Assembly: GCA_002373875.1 (NCBI GenBank) | Contig: DFKQ01000060.1 | Location: forward strand, 1-64,000 | DNA from: Lachnospiraceae bacterium UBA3641 | Lineage (GTDB): Bacteria; Bacillota; Clostridia; Lachnospirales; Lachnospiraceae | DNA: 64,000 bases | Direction: 5' to 3' | Shown here: positions 25,170-32,935 of the stretch, piece after piece | How the letters are laid out: every line of letters begins with the position of its first letter | Position numbering within the stretch: position 1 is the first letter of the stretch | Notes under the pieces: generated by a model | Told to the model about the DNA's origin: nothing | What the model saw: the letters and a program-made list of their open reading frames with translations, nothing else | Database searches by the model: none | Translations under genes and position numbers: made by a program

Positions 25170-26324
25170 TTATACCTCCGTATAATGTGTATTGCCGGCT
25201 CCGTCATCATCAGCTGCCTTTCCTATCATATCAGCAGTGATGATGGTATCATCCTCTATATCCGTAAGAGCAGCCTTTCCCACAACTTCGAAAAGCCTGT
25301 CCGGCGATATTCCCGTTCCCGGTCTCTTGAAGGTCAGCATGGACTCGGTTATAACGGTCCCCACAGGAATATTTCCGTCCGCAACTATCGAACGTCTTGC
25401 ATTGGCCCTTGCCGTCATCTCCGTTTCAAGGCAGTTAAGTTCGCCGCTTCCTCTTATTATGTCAAGTTCATTTATCGCTTCAAGTATACGCCTTGCATCA
25501 TAAGGATCCATGGCATGATAATGATCGTTACCCTTAAGTGTCTTATCAAGCGTAAAGTGCTTCTCGATACACTGGGCTCCCAGATTATATGCCGTCTTTA
25601 TAACATCGCAGTTATCCGTAGGCTTGGTATGGTCCGAATACCCTATATAGAGTTCCGGGAACTGTCTCTTAAGCGACAGTATCTTCAGAAGATTGGCATC
25701 CTTAAGGGGTGTGGGATATTCAAGCACACAGTGCATAAGGACAATGGGCTGCTCGCTTACCGCCCTTATGGTGTCAACAGCCGCTTCTATCTCGGGCAGA
25801 TCGGATGCTCCCACCGACATGATGATCGGCTTGTTCTTCTTGGCCTGATGCTCTATAAAGGGAAGGTTGCTTAAATCCGATGAGGATATCTTGTAGACCT
25901 GCATAAGCTCATCAAGGTAATCGGCAGAATCATAATCGAAGGCTGTCGACAGAAACTCTATACCCGTCTCATCGCAGTACTCCTTAAGCTCCTTATACTC
26001 ATCATATCCGAAGGAATCGAACTTTTTAAAAAGCTCGTATTGGGACCGTGTGGGTTCCTCGTTTATATCCCAGTAATAGGGTGATGCCTTGGCCGCAAGT
26101 GTTCCTGCCTTGTAGGTCTGGAACTTAACCGCATGGATACCGGCTTCCTTGGCTTCCCTTATCATGAGCTTGGCCGCTTCCATGGGAGTGATACCCTCCT
26201 TGGTCGCGATATCATAATAATTGACTCCGATCTCGGCAATGAGGACGAACTTATCCTCGGAAAGCCTGCGCATTATCGTGCTGGTTGTCGTGGTTAAATT
26301 ATCGTTGCTACTGTCACTGTCCAT
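25170..26324 (-). CDS. neuB: N-acetylneuraminate/legionaminate/pseudaminate synthase family
   Basis: A 384-residue NeuB-type enzyme that condenses a 2-acetamido or 2,4-diamino sugar with phosphoenolpyruvate to give a nine-carbon acid. Visible are AEIGVNYYD, AVKFQTYKAGTL, FLSTAFDYDSADYL and YKISSSDL. IGYSDH and IEKHFTLD follow in the TIM barrel, and the C-terminal SAF antifreeze-like domain starts near ARRSIVADG. The start at 26324 is preferred to 26336 because GGAGG lies exactly between the two ATGs. CMP activation would be done by the NeuA half of the fusion at 16689. A 180-base mobile-looking spacer separates it from the gene upstream. Confidence 0.93.
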   Translation of the reverse strand: MDSDSSNDNLTTTTSTIMRRLSEDKFVLIAEIGVNYYDIATKEGITPMEAAKLMIREAKEAGIHAVKFQTYKAGTLAAKASPYYWDINEEPTRSQYELFKKFDSFGYDEYKELKEYCDETGIEFLSTAFDYDSADYLDELMQVYKISSSDLSNLPFIEHQAKKNKPIIMSVGASDLPEIEAAVDTIRAVSEQPIVLMHCVLEYPTPLKDANLLKILSLKRQFPELYIGYSDHTKPTDNCDVIKTAYNLGAQCIEKHFTLDKTLKGNDHYHAMDPYDARRILEAINELDIIRGSGELNCLETEMTARANARRSIVADGNIPVGTVITESMLTFKRPGTGISPDRLFEVVGKAALTDIEDDTIITADMIGKAADDDGAGNTHYTEV

Positions 26325-26360
26325 GATTTCCTCCATATTGTCTGTTGCATATATATAATC

Positions 26361-26497
26361 CGCTTAGCGTCATACATTTCATCCGAACCGTCAGAGTACC
26401 GGAAAATAACTCGAATCCATTCTCGTTTTTTTCCTCTCCCCTCCATCCGGTCGGGGAGCACTCTTCCTCTCGGCTAAAATGTATGCCGCTTCGCTCA
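26361..26497. mobile_element. MITE-like element with imperfect terminal inverted repeats
   Basis: The left end (26361-26384) and right end (26472-26497) are imperfect inverted copies of about 24 bases sharing the core AAATGTATG; the right end reads GGCTAAAATGTATGCCGCTT. The interior has no reading frame. The right-end side, including GAGAGGAAGAGTGCTC on the minus strand, recurs at 63958-64000 in the window (GAGAGGAACAGTGCTC on the plus strand), which indicates a dispersed element. A short palindrome AATTCAAAATGAATT follows at 26503-26517. Confidence 0.6.
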
Positions 26498-26515
26498 TTT
26501 ACAATTCAAAATGAA

Positions 26516-28225
26516 TTATGGGAGTTTCTTACTCCACCTGGCGTATCCTGCCTCGTAAAACCGCATGAGTTCACCAATCTGGGAAACGAACTTCTCATCG
26601 CGTTCCTCTTCGTGAGCCAGTATCTTCTCCGCCTTAGCCATGAGATAGAAGAGATCTATCTCGAAACCGACATCCTTTATTGTCTTAAGGTAGGCTGCGC
26701 AGGAATGGATGTTATCTATATCCCCGAAGTCCCTGATGAGGGCCGGAAGTTCTTCATAGCTGTGTACCTTGGTTATGCCGTCGATAAGCTCGAAGGGAAC
26801 ATCACCGAAGATGATCGACTTCCTTCCCAGAAGGGCTTCCTCATAGGCCGTTGTCCCCACTATGGTCACAACCCCTCTGGCGTTTATGATCCAGGGCTTG
26901 GGATCATGGTAATGGTTGACCTGCACAAGGCGTACATTGTGAAGCTGACGGACCTTCTTATAGAAGTCAACGCTCCTCTCACCAAGCATGGCCTGATGTT
27001 CCTTAACGTAGAGCCACCATCCCACCGGGAGTGACTTAGACACGGCTTCTATAAGGCTTAATTCATCCACATAGTAGGATGCCTTAACGAATACTGTCGA
27101 CTCCGGTATAAGGTGCAGGGGCATGTATACGTAATTCTCACCCTCGAGGGGAGCTTCGAACAGCTTATTCTTCCCCATGAACTTACGCCTTAGGGTCATT
27201 ACCTGCCAGTAGTGCTTAATATAGGGAAGGCTTGGGGCATACAGAAGCCTGTTGGTCTTCTTTATCTTATGGTTGCCCTTGCTTATATCCATGTCGAAAA
27301 AGTAATGGAACTTGCCCCTCATGACCCGCAGTATCCAGATGATCGAATCCCTCTCATACTGAGAAGTCACTGTACCTGCAAATTCCTTATTCATTATTGT
27401 GGATTTACTTCGGTAATCGTAGATATAATCGTATTCCTCTTTCAACGCTTCGGAACTTAGCTTCAGGTTTTCATTATACTGCTTCACCACATATTCGTCG
27501 ATACCTATGGTATTTTGGAAGGTCGGATACTTATAATAGCCGAACTTACTGTACTCAACCGTTATATAAGGCACATTCTTCGAATAAGCCACCTCGTTTA
27601 TTATGGTTCTCTGCAGTTCCGCATTGTCAAAATCAAGTATCATGTCGGGCTTGAATTCCTCGAAGATACCAAGTATCTTCTTATAATTCAGCTCAAGCCA
27701 GAGCATGTTCTCATCAAAGTTGGTTACCGACCAGTAGTATCTGAAATGATAGTGCCTGGTATTCTCCTGCGAACACATAAGCTGCATGTTAAGGTTCTTA
27801 AAATGCGAGTAGTCCTTCTCTATCATCTCAAGATATTCCATATCTGCTATTGGTTTACGTTCATCACGCCTTGATAAAACCTTCTTATCCGGCTGGTATA
27901 TCTTATTGAAGAGCTGGACCTGTCCCTTCTTCTTATATCCCGCCTCGTCAAGCCTTCTTGTGTATTCCTCGCATATGTCCCTTACATCGTACAGTTTTAT
28001 TCCGGGAAGTTCTTCCTTGAACCTGTAGTAGGTGTTCACGTTGTAGTAGCACTTATTGTAGCTGCACTCCGTGGACATTATAAAGAAGCAGGCAACATCA
28101 TTGTCTTCCTTAAGCCTCTCGGCTATAAACCACAGGGGCTGGGAATAGGTCTCCCTGCACACAAAAAGAACTCTTTTATTCTTTATTCTTGTATCTGTAT
28201 CTTTCTCCTCGAAATTATGAGCCAT
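26516..28225 (-). CDS. KpsC/KpsS-like capsule biosynthesis protein, putative nonulosonate transferase
   Basis: A 569-residue soluble protein without membrane segments. The C-terminal part has YVKEHQAMLGERSV followed by VVTIVGTTAYEEALLGRKSI and IFGDVPFELI, the GT-B pattern of capsule synthesis proteins of the KpsC/KpsS/LipB type, which are Kdo transferases using CMP-sugars. Its adjacency to neuB suggests it could transfer a CMP-nonulosonate; that is inference. The 5' end is odd: two 56-bp repeats resembling the start region precede the ATG, which has only a weak AGGA site. Family membership is likely but not certain; a UDP-sugar 2-epimerase-like fold would be the alternative. Confidence 0.6.
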   Translation of the reverse strand: MAHNFEEKDTDTRIKNKRVLFVCRETYSQPLWFIAERLKEDNDVACFFIMSTECSYNKCYYNVNTYYRFKEELPGIKLYDVRDICEEYTRRLDEAGYKKKGQVQLFNKIYQPDKKVLSRRDERKPIADMEYLEMIEKDYSHFKNLNMQLMCSQENTRHYHFRYYWSVTNFDENMLWLELNYKKILGIFEEFKPDMILDFDNAELQRTIINEVAYSKNVPYITVEYSKFGYYKYPTFQNTIGIDEYVVKQYNENLKLSSEALKEEYDYIYDYRSKSTIMNKEFAGTVTSQYERDSIIWILRVMRGKFHYFFDMDISKGNHKIKKTNRLLYAPSLPYIKHYWQVMTLRRKFMGKNKLFEAPLEGENYVYMPLHLIPESTVFVKASYYVDELSLIEAVSKSLPVGWWLYVKEHQAMLGERSVDFYKKVRQLHNVRLVQVNHYHDPKPWIINARGVVTIVGTTAYEEALLGRKSIIFGDVPFELIDGITKVHSYEELPALIRDFGDIDNIHSCAAYLKTIKDVGFEIDLFYLMAKAEKILAHEEERDEKFVSQIGELMRFYEAGYARWSKKLP

Positions 28226-28350
28226 CTTATCCTGCTTACTCTTTCTCTTGCTGGTTTTTTCTCCCTGAAGTTATAGATTATCTTATCCTGCTTACTCTTT
28301 CTCTTGCTGTATTTTTCTCCCTGAAGTTATAGATTATCTTATCCTGCTTC
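28225..28350. repeat. 56-bp tandem repeat copying the 5' end of the downstream gene
   Basis: Two full units (28225-28280 and 28281-28336) and a partial third read, on the minus strand, GATAAGAT followed by an AACTTC-GGGAGAAA segment and AGAGTAAGCAG. The true gene start shows the same order, GATAAGATGG then AATTTCGAGGAGAAAGATACAG. The units therefore look like degenerate duplications of the translation start region. Because 56 is not a multiple of three they do not form one frame. A GTG with AAGGAG upstream (near 28350) opens only about 24 codons before a stop. Confidence 0.7.
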
Positions 28351-28385
28351 ACCTTTCTCCTTCAAGATATAGGTTTTTTTCCGGC

Positions 28386-29459
28386 TTAATCTTGCCTTCC
28401 CCCTCCGGGGGAAGGTGTCCGAAGGACGGATGAGGGGATCACACCCTGCCCTCTGAATGTGCCTTCCCAGTCAACTCCCGACCTGAAGGCCTTGTGCCCC
28501 TCAAGGAATTTCTTCCTCCTTGAAAGAGTCACCCATTTAAAAAGGACAGGGCTTATATTGCACATATCCATCTTGATCTTAAGGCTTCCCGGGACCCTCG
28601 GATCCTTCTTGACAAGCGGTGCGTGTTCCTTTACATACTTAAGATATTCCCTGTCATGGTCCCTTGAGAAGTTACCGTATAGGAAGGAATTCTGTATAAC
28701 GCTTAAGTTCTCATTAACAAGAAAGAATTCAACAGCCTCTCTTATCTCATCTCCGAATTCCTCAAGCAGCTTATCGCATATCTCATGATCAGCCTTAAGA
28801 GACAGCCTCAGATTCTCCTCTATCCTGGAACCTGAATCCTCGCTTATCCTGAAGTAATATTTCGAGGCTGAATTATACACTATCCTTGTGGCCTTTGACA
28901 ATATAAGATGGGCCATCTGCCTGTCTTCCACAAGCTTTCCTTCGGGAAACCTCACTCCGTCAAACAATTCCTTTTTATAAAGCTTATCCCATAAATGAAG
29001 GAAGAATCCCTCCTGATAAAGTATTATCTTAAAGGCATCGGGCACACTCAGTACCTCTTCCCTGTTCTCCTCGCTTCCTTCTGCGCAGTTCTCGTAGAGG
29101 TAATACTTGCCGACGACCGATACATCCGCATCGTGTGACTTTGCTGCCCTTACCATCGTTTCGATCATATCGGCCTTAATGTAGTCATCGCCGTCAACAA
29201 AGGCTATATAATCACCGGTCACGGCTTCAAGTCCCTTATTCCTTGCATCCGCCGTTCCCCTGGGCTCAGCCTTAATAACATTTATCCTGTCATCACGGGT
29301 CGCGAATTCATCCACTATATCCTCGCATGCCTTATCACCCTTACCGACCACACATATGATCTCAATGTTTTCATAGGTCTGGTTTATTACACTCTCCAGG
29401 CATCCCCTTAAATATTTCGCAACCTTGTATATTATGATTATTATACTTACTTTTTCCAT
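28386..29459 (-). CDS. GT2 glycosyltransferase, EpsJ-like
   Basis: A protein of about 357 residues with an N-terminal GT-A domain: VSIIIIIYKVAKYL, the AFVDGDDYI metal-binding triad near residue 90, and an LWDKLYKKELF segment followed by EDRQM, all typical of EpsJ/WaaV-like GT2 enzymes. The last 20 residues (GVIPSSVLRTPSPGGGRQD) are coded by an intergenic repeat that has invaded or been read into the 3' end, so the natural protein probably ended earlier. GGAAAG directly abuts the ATG at 29459; the ATG at 29477 has no ribosome site, so the start is uncertain by six codons. Confidence 0.8.
   Translation of the reverse strand: MEKVSIIIIIYKVAKYLRGCLESVINQTYENIEIICVVGKGDKACEDIVDEFATRDDRINVIKAEPRGTADARNKGLEAVTGDYIAFVDGDDYIKADMIETMVRAAKSHDADVSVVGKYYLYENCAEGSEENREEVLSVPDAFKIILYQEGFFLHLWDKLYKKELFDGVRFPEGKLVEDRQMAHLILSKATRIVYNSASKYYFRISEDSGSRIEENLRLSLKADHEICDKLLEEFGDEIREAVEFFLVNENLSVIQNSFLYGNFSRDHDREYLKYVKEHAPLVKKDPRVPGSLKIKMDMCNISPVLFKWVTLSRRKKFLEGHKAFRSGVDWEGTFRGQGVIPSSVLRTPSPGGGRQD
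28395..28415 (-). terminator. Repeat-derived hairpin at the end of the GT2 gene
   Basis: A near-perfect stem, CCTTCCCCC and GGGGGAAGG around a three-base loop, is followed by the small stem GTCC-GAA-GGAC. Together with TCATCCGTC it matches a very common intergenic repeat that I remember from Lachnospiraceae and Ruminococcaceae genomes. It lies within the last codons of the GT2 gene and may stop transcription, although no long T run follows on the minus strand. Confidence 0.5.
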
Positions 29460-29511
29460 CTTTCCAAAATATCGCATTTACCGATATATCGGTTCAGGGC
29501 CAATGTGTCAC

Positions 29512-30594
29512 TTACAATCCCATGACCCTCTTCACTGCCTCAAGGTAGCCGTAGCCCCTGTATTCATCCGGTTCCAGCATTGCACCCTCTCCCCACTCAT
29601 TCCAGGCATTTATGAAAACAAAGTCATTCTTATGACCTTCCTTTTTCTCCTTAAGTATCTTTAATGCTTCCTCAAATTTCTCAGGGGATGTTCCCTTGTA
29701 AACAAGGCCCTTATATCCCCTTCTCGGTGTATTGTCCCAGTCAGGTATAAGCCCCGGGAATTCATTCTCCTTATACTCCCTCTTCTTAATACCGTCAAGT
29801 ATAAGGTCGGCCCTTATGGACCTCTCAAGCTTCTTATTTGTCCTCAGCTTATTAAGCATGGTATTCCACAGTACGGATACATTGTATTCCATCTCATGGA
29901 TCTTGGAAAAATCATGCTTAAGCGTATAACCCGGTTCAAAATAATAGTAGCCGTCGATAAGTCCGGTCCTCATCTCCTGCTCCCCGGCCGTCCTGCCCGC
30001 GATCACGTATATCCCGTCATAGCCCTCGCCCTCGGCCCATTTATTAAAGCAGTTAAGCATCCTGTCAAGACAACCTATATCAAAAGACCGGTATATCTGA
30101 AGAATCGGTTTATTGTCTATCTTTATGTATCTCTTATCGTTAAAGAACCTGAGCAGGTATTCGAAATGCCTGTACCAGTCCTCTTCTTCCCCGTAATCCT
30201 GCTGCATAAGTACCTGTTCGCTTAGTCCGTACCAAGTCCTCGTCCAGCTCTCGTTAGCCCAGCATATACAATAATTGATGTCTATTTCCGGATGTTCAAG
30301 AAGTATCTCCATCGGGCGCTGCATAAGCTGCCTTCCCCGGAACCAGTACTGATAGAATGAAAAACCGTAAACACCGTATTTACGGGCTGTTTCTGCCTGC
30401 CATTTAAGTGTTTCCGGACCTTCATTTACAAGATCGTAGTAGCGGTTGTCAAGGGGAATTCTTGGCTGAACATGTCCATCATAAAGCGGTCGTCCCCGCC
30501 TGACCGCTGTCCACTCCGTATAACCCTTGCCCCACCACTCATCATTCTCCGGAAATGTATGATACTGTGGCAGATACATACACATGACTCTCAT
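29512..30594 (-). CDS. WbsX-like protein (GH99-like fold)
   Basis: A 360-residue protein of the WbsX family, annotated as glycosyltransferase but with a glycoside-hydrolase-99-like barrel. Signatures are YLPQYHTFPENDEWWGKGYTEW at the N-terminus, GVYGFSFYQYWFRGRQLM near 75-92, CWANESWTRTW near 110-120, and FINAWNEWGEGAMLEP near the C-terminus. These proteins are commonly encoded in O-antigen and capsule loci. ATGA at 30591-30594 joins it to the preceding gene, with GGAGG seven bases before the ATG. Whether it builds or trims the glycan is unresolved for the family. Confidence 0.85.
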   Translation of the reverse strand: MRVMCMYLPQYHTFPENDEWWGKGYTEWTAVRRGRPLYDGHVQPRIPLDNRYYDLVNEGPETLKWQAETARKYGVYGFSFYQYWFRGRQLMQRPMEILLEHPEIDINYCICWANESWTRTWYGLSEQVLMQQDYGEEEDWYRHFEYLLRFFNDKRYIKIDNKPILQIYRSFDIGCLDRMLNCFNKWAEGEGYDGIYVIAGRTAGEQEMRTGLIDGYYYFEPGYTLKHDFSKIHEMEYNVSVLWNTMLNKLRTNKKLERSIRADLILDGIKKREYKENEFPGLIPDWDNTPRRGYKGLVYKGTSPEKFEEALKILKEKKEGHKNDFVFINAWNEWGEGAMLEPDEYRGYGYLEAVKRVMGL

Positions 30595-31409
30595 GACTCT
30601 GCCTCCGTTACAGTTATTTCCGCAGATATCATTCCGACAGCATGCCAGAATACCGATGCTGTCAATTGAGCTGCAAGCATACCGGAACCTGCGGGCAGAA
30701 ACAGAGCCGGCACAATGATACCAAGCTCAATACAGTACTTACGTATATCCCCGAAACACTTCCGCAGGCTTAAGATCATCAGATATATAAACATTGAGAA
30801 ACCGATTATTCCCTGTTCACAGTACATCTTAATAAGCCTTAAGTCTTCTATGACATGGGCTCCATCAATGCCGGCCGCCAGCTGTCCGTTGGCACCGAGC
30901 CCGTTACCGAGCCATGTACTGTACATATTGTTGACCGCGGCGATCCACCGTTCGCTTCTCTCTCCTGCCACACCTGCCGCAGTCATTTGCCGGCCGCTTA
31001 TAAACACCACCACTATGCATATTATCATCAATAAAATATTAACCAGCCTTATCTTACCGGTACTTAAGCCGCCTGCACAGGTCCTTCCCGCATAATAGAA
31101 GATGACCGGAAGGAGTGATGTCATGAATTCCTGCTCATACACGCTAACGGGCATTCCTCCTTTTACAAGCCATATCACGGATACAGCATTATATATAAAG
31201 TAAGCCGCAACCAGCCTGTCCGCAAAGTCAACGAAGTTTAGCCTCTTATGTATTATAAGCTCACCCAGCACAACAAAAAGAAATACCGTCGTAAGCATAC
31301 CCGGATAAGCCGACGGGATGAAAATATCAATCACATACAGCACCGATGCCAATATATAATAGATCCCGGCAAACCATATTCTGTTTGATCTGTTATCTTG
31401 ATTTCTCAC
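30591..31409 (-). pseudogene. Internally deleted Wzy-like membrane protein
   Basis: A 272-residue protein clearly paralogous to the 414-residue polymerase at 41084. Its first 110 residues align with that protein's first 110 (for example SVIWLVKGGMPVSV against SGIWCVHYGIPLSV, and FYYAGR against LYYAGR). Its last 150 align with the C-terminus (GERSERWIAAVNNMYSTW against GERSGSWVDAVNSMKNIW, then GLGANG against GLGSHG). About 130 central residues, with several membrane segments, are missing without loss of frame. It keeps a GTG start with GGAG at eight bases and is coupled to the next gene. It may be inactive or have a changed role; it is called a pseudogene because the polymerase fold is incomplete. 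Confidence 0.6.
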
Positions 31410-31437
31410 ATCCGCTCCATCGTTGACCCGTAATATA

Positions 31438-32541
31438 TTAAATGCTGTCCTGCTTTGTCAGGATCCTGATTACCTTCTCCCAACTGCTTCCCGGAACACT
31501 TCCGACATACCGGTCATCGGTTGCAGCTTTGAAAAACAGTTCCTTCTTTATCGCCTTCTCCATAAGGTTCGCAAGCTCTTCCGGCTTAAAGGGATCAAAA
31601 TAAGCCGCCTGCTCGTATCCGTTAAGCACCTCATGGCAGAAGGGGCAGTCAGATGCAAGTATCCTGCCCCCAACCGCTCTTGCCTCTGCCGGCGGATACC
31701 CGAAGGTTTCTATATATGACGGAAACAGGAGTATCTCCCTCCTGTAGCGTTCAAACACCTCATCCCTCGGAATACGCCCGATGTATCTTACCTGCTCATA
31801 CTCCGGATACCTGCCAAGGGAGGGTATATCTCCCTTATTAAGGGTAAAAGCCACCTCGAAATCCGTTATTCCCCTGTTTATCAGGAGTCCTGCAGCCTCC
31901 AGTATACAGGCATGATTCTTATACAATATCTCTCCCGCCGGATAAAAAAAACGGTTTCGATCCTGCTTTTCATATACGGCAGAAGCCCAGTCCCTCTGCC
32001 TATCCGGAATGATAATATCCGGCAGTATACCGATCACTTTATCCCCGGCAACCCCGGTCTTGTCTATTACAGCCTTCCTCATCCATTCCGTCTGGACTAT
32101 CACCTTATCCGCTCTCTTAACAGAAAGATCGATCATCCTGCCTATAAGCTTCTGGTACACGGCGTACTCCCGCTCCTCAGGCTTAAATAAGGAAAAGCTC
32201 TTCCATGTCTGATACGGAAGGGGCTGATGAACATACAGAACCTGCCTGCCCCTGTAGCCGCGCGGCAGCGTGTTCTGCATCGAAAACAGCACATCCGGCT
32301 TAAGGTTTTCCAGATAACGGGCACCGGTATGAAGATCGAACATAAGCCTGTTCTTACGGCTTGACTTCACATCATCCCGGACAAGCACCCGGATATTGTC
32401 CCTTTCCTCAAGCAGCGTATCTCCCAGTACGAATACCCACTCATTTCCCTTATCATATCCCGCAACATAATTGTAGAAATCTCTCAATATCGACAGGGCA
32501 CCCGTCTTGCTCGCTGCTATATCATTTACAACTATCCTCAT
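31438..32541 (-). CDS. GT4 glycosyltransferase
   Basis: A 367-residue GT-B glycosyltransferase. The N-terminal domain has IAASKTGALSILRDFY and VLYVHQPLPYQTWKSFSL, typical of a GT4 branch found in O-antigen loci. The C-terminal domain shows KNHACILEAAGLL, YIGRIPRDEVFERYRR and FPSYIETFGYPPAEARAVG with the paired acidic residues of the donor site. It is the first gene after a hairpin-rich spacer (32542-32935), so it may start a transcription unit, although no convincing promoter was found. A GGAT site precedes the ATG. Confidence 0.83.
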   Translation of the reverse strand: MRIVVNDIAASKTGALSILRDFYNYVAGYDKGNEWVFVLGDTLLEERDNIRVLVRDDVKSSRKNRLMFDLHTGARYLENLKPDVLFSMQNTLPRGYRGRQVLYVHQPLPYQTWKSFSLFKPEEREYAVYQKLIGRMIDLSVKRADKVIVQTEWMRKAVIDKTGVAGDKVIGILPDIIIPDRQRDWASAVYEKQDRNRFFYPAGEILYKNHACILEAAGLLINRGITDFEVAFTLNKGDIPSLGRYPEYEQVRYIGRIPRDEVFERYRREILLFPSYIETFGYPPAEARAVGGRILASDCPFCHEVLNGYEQAAYFDPFKPEELANLMEKAIKKELFFKAATDDRYVGSVPGSSWEKVIRILTKQDSI

Positions 32542-32585
32542 ATATCATCCACTATCCCGATACTGAACAGACAAATAAATATGCA

Positions 32586-32628
32586 AAAGCCGGCAATCCA
32601 TTATAATTTACCATAGATTGCCGGCTTT
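32586..32628. terminator. Bidirectional terminator-like hairpin
   Basis: Perfect 13-base arms (AAAGCCGGCAATC and GATTGCCGGCTTT) enclose a 17-base AT-rich loop. A U-rich tract follows in both directions (CTTTTGCATATTTATTT on the minus strand). It would stop readthrough from the capE-capF-capG operon before the next GT4 gene. Confidence 0.65.
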
Positions 32629-32665
32629 ATCAAATACGGTGATTTTTAATATACTTGACTATGAC

Positions 32666-32738
32666 TTTCCGAATGCAAACAAGGAAATGCATTCGGAAAT
32701 CCCGCCTTCTGCGGGACACACCTCTGCTTTTGGCAGAG
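32666..32738. repeat. Three consecutive perfect hairpins
   Basis: Three hairpins follow each other: 32666-32699 (12-base arms TTTCCGAATGCA and TGCATTCGGAAA), 32700-32716 (TCCCGC and GCGGGA) and 32722-32738 (CTCTGC and GCAGAG). They sit directly 5' of the ATPase remnant. Such stacked small stems look like palindromic insertion elements rather than a single terminator. Confidence 0.6.
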
Positions 32739-32740
32739 CC

Positions 32741-32923
32741 TGGTCGAATACGAATCCCGAAGTTCTGAAACTGATGGGAACCAAATCAGGAAACTATTCC
32801 GTATATAGGGACAGGCTTATAAAACGCGGAGTTATCCTCGCAAAACAAGGCTATATCCGTCTCAATCCGCCATTTTTCGCAGAATATATCAAGAATTACG
32901 GAATGAGCGAAATGTTCTATTAA
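32741..32923 (+). pseudogene. Remnant of an AAA-family ATPase C-terminus
   Basis: The last 60 residues of an open frame on the plus strand read NPEVLKLMGTKSGNYSVYRD, then RLIKRGVILAKQGYIRL and NPPFFAEYI. This resembles the winged-helix tail of Lachnospiraceae ATP-binding proteins of unknown function that often lie near mobile DNA. No ATPase core is present, and the upstream part of the frame is hairpin sequence. It is best read as the 3' scar of a lost gene. The 394-base gap between flanking glycan genes holds only this remnant and the hairpins. Confidence 0.45.
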
Positions 32924-32935
32924 TCGAATGAAATA

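Noticed and set aside
28225..28350. Tandem repeats considered as a CRISPR array.
   Set aside because: Units are contiguous without spacers of varying sequence, and no cas genes are present.
32618..32740. N-terminal part of the plus-strand frame at 32618 as a real small protein.
   Set aside because: It is coded mostly by hairpin sequences and lacks a ribosome binding site; only the ATPase-like tail after 32741 carries recognisable signal.
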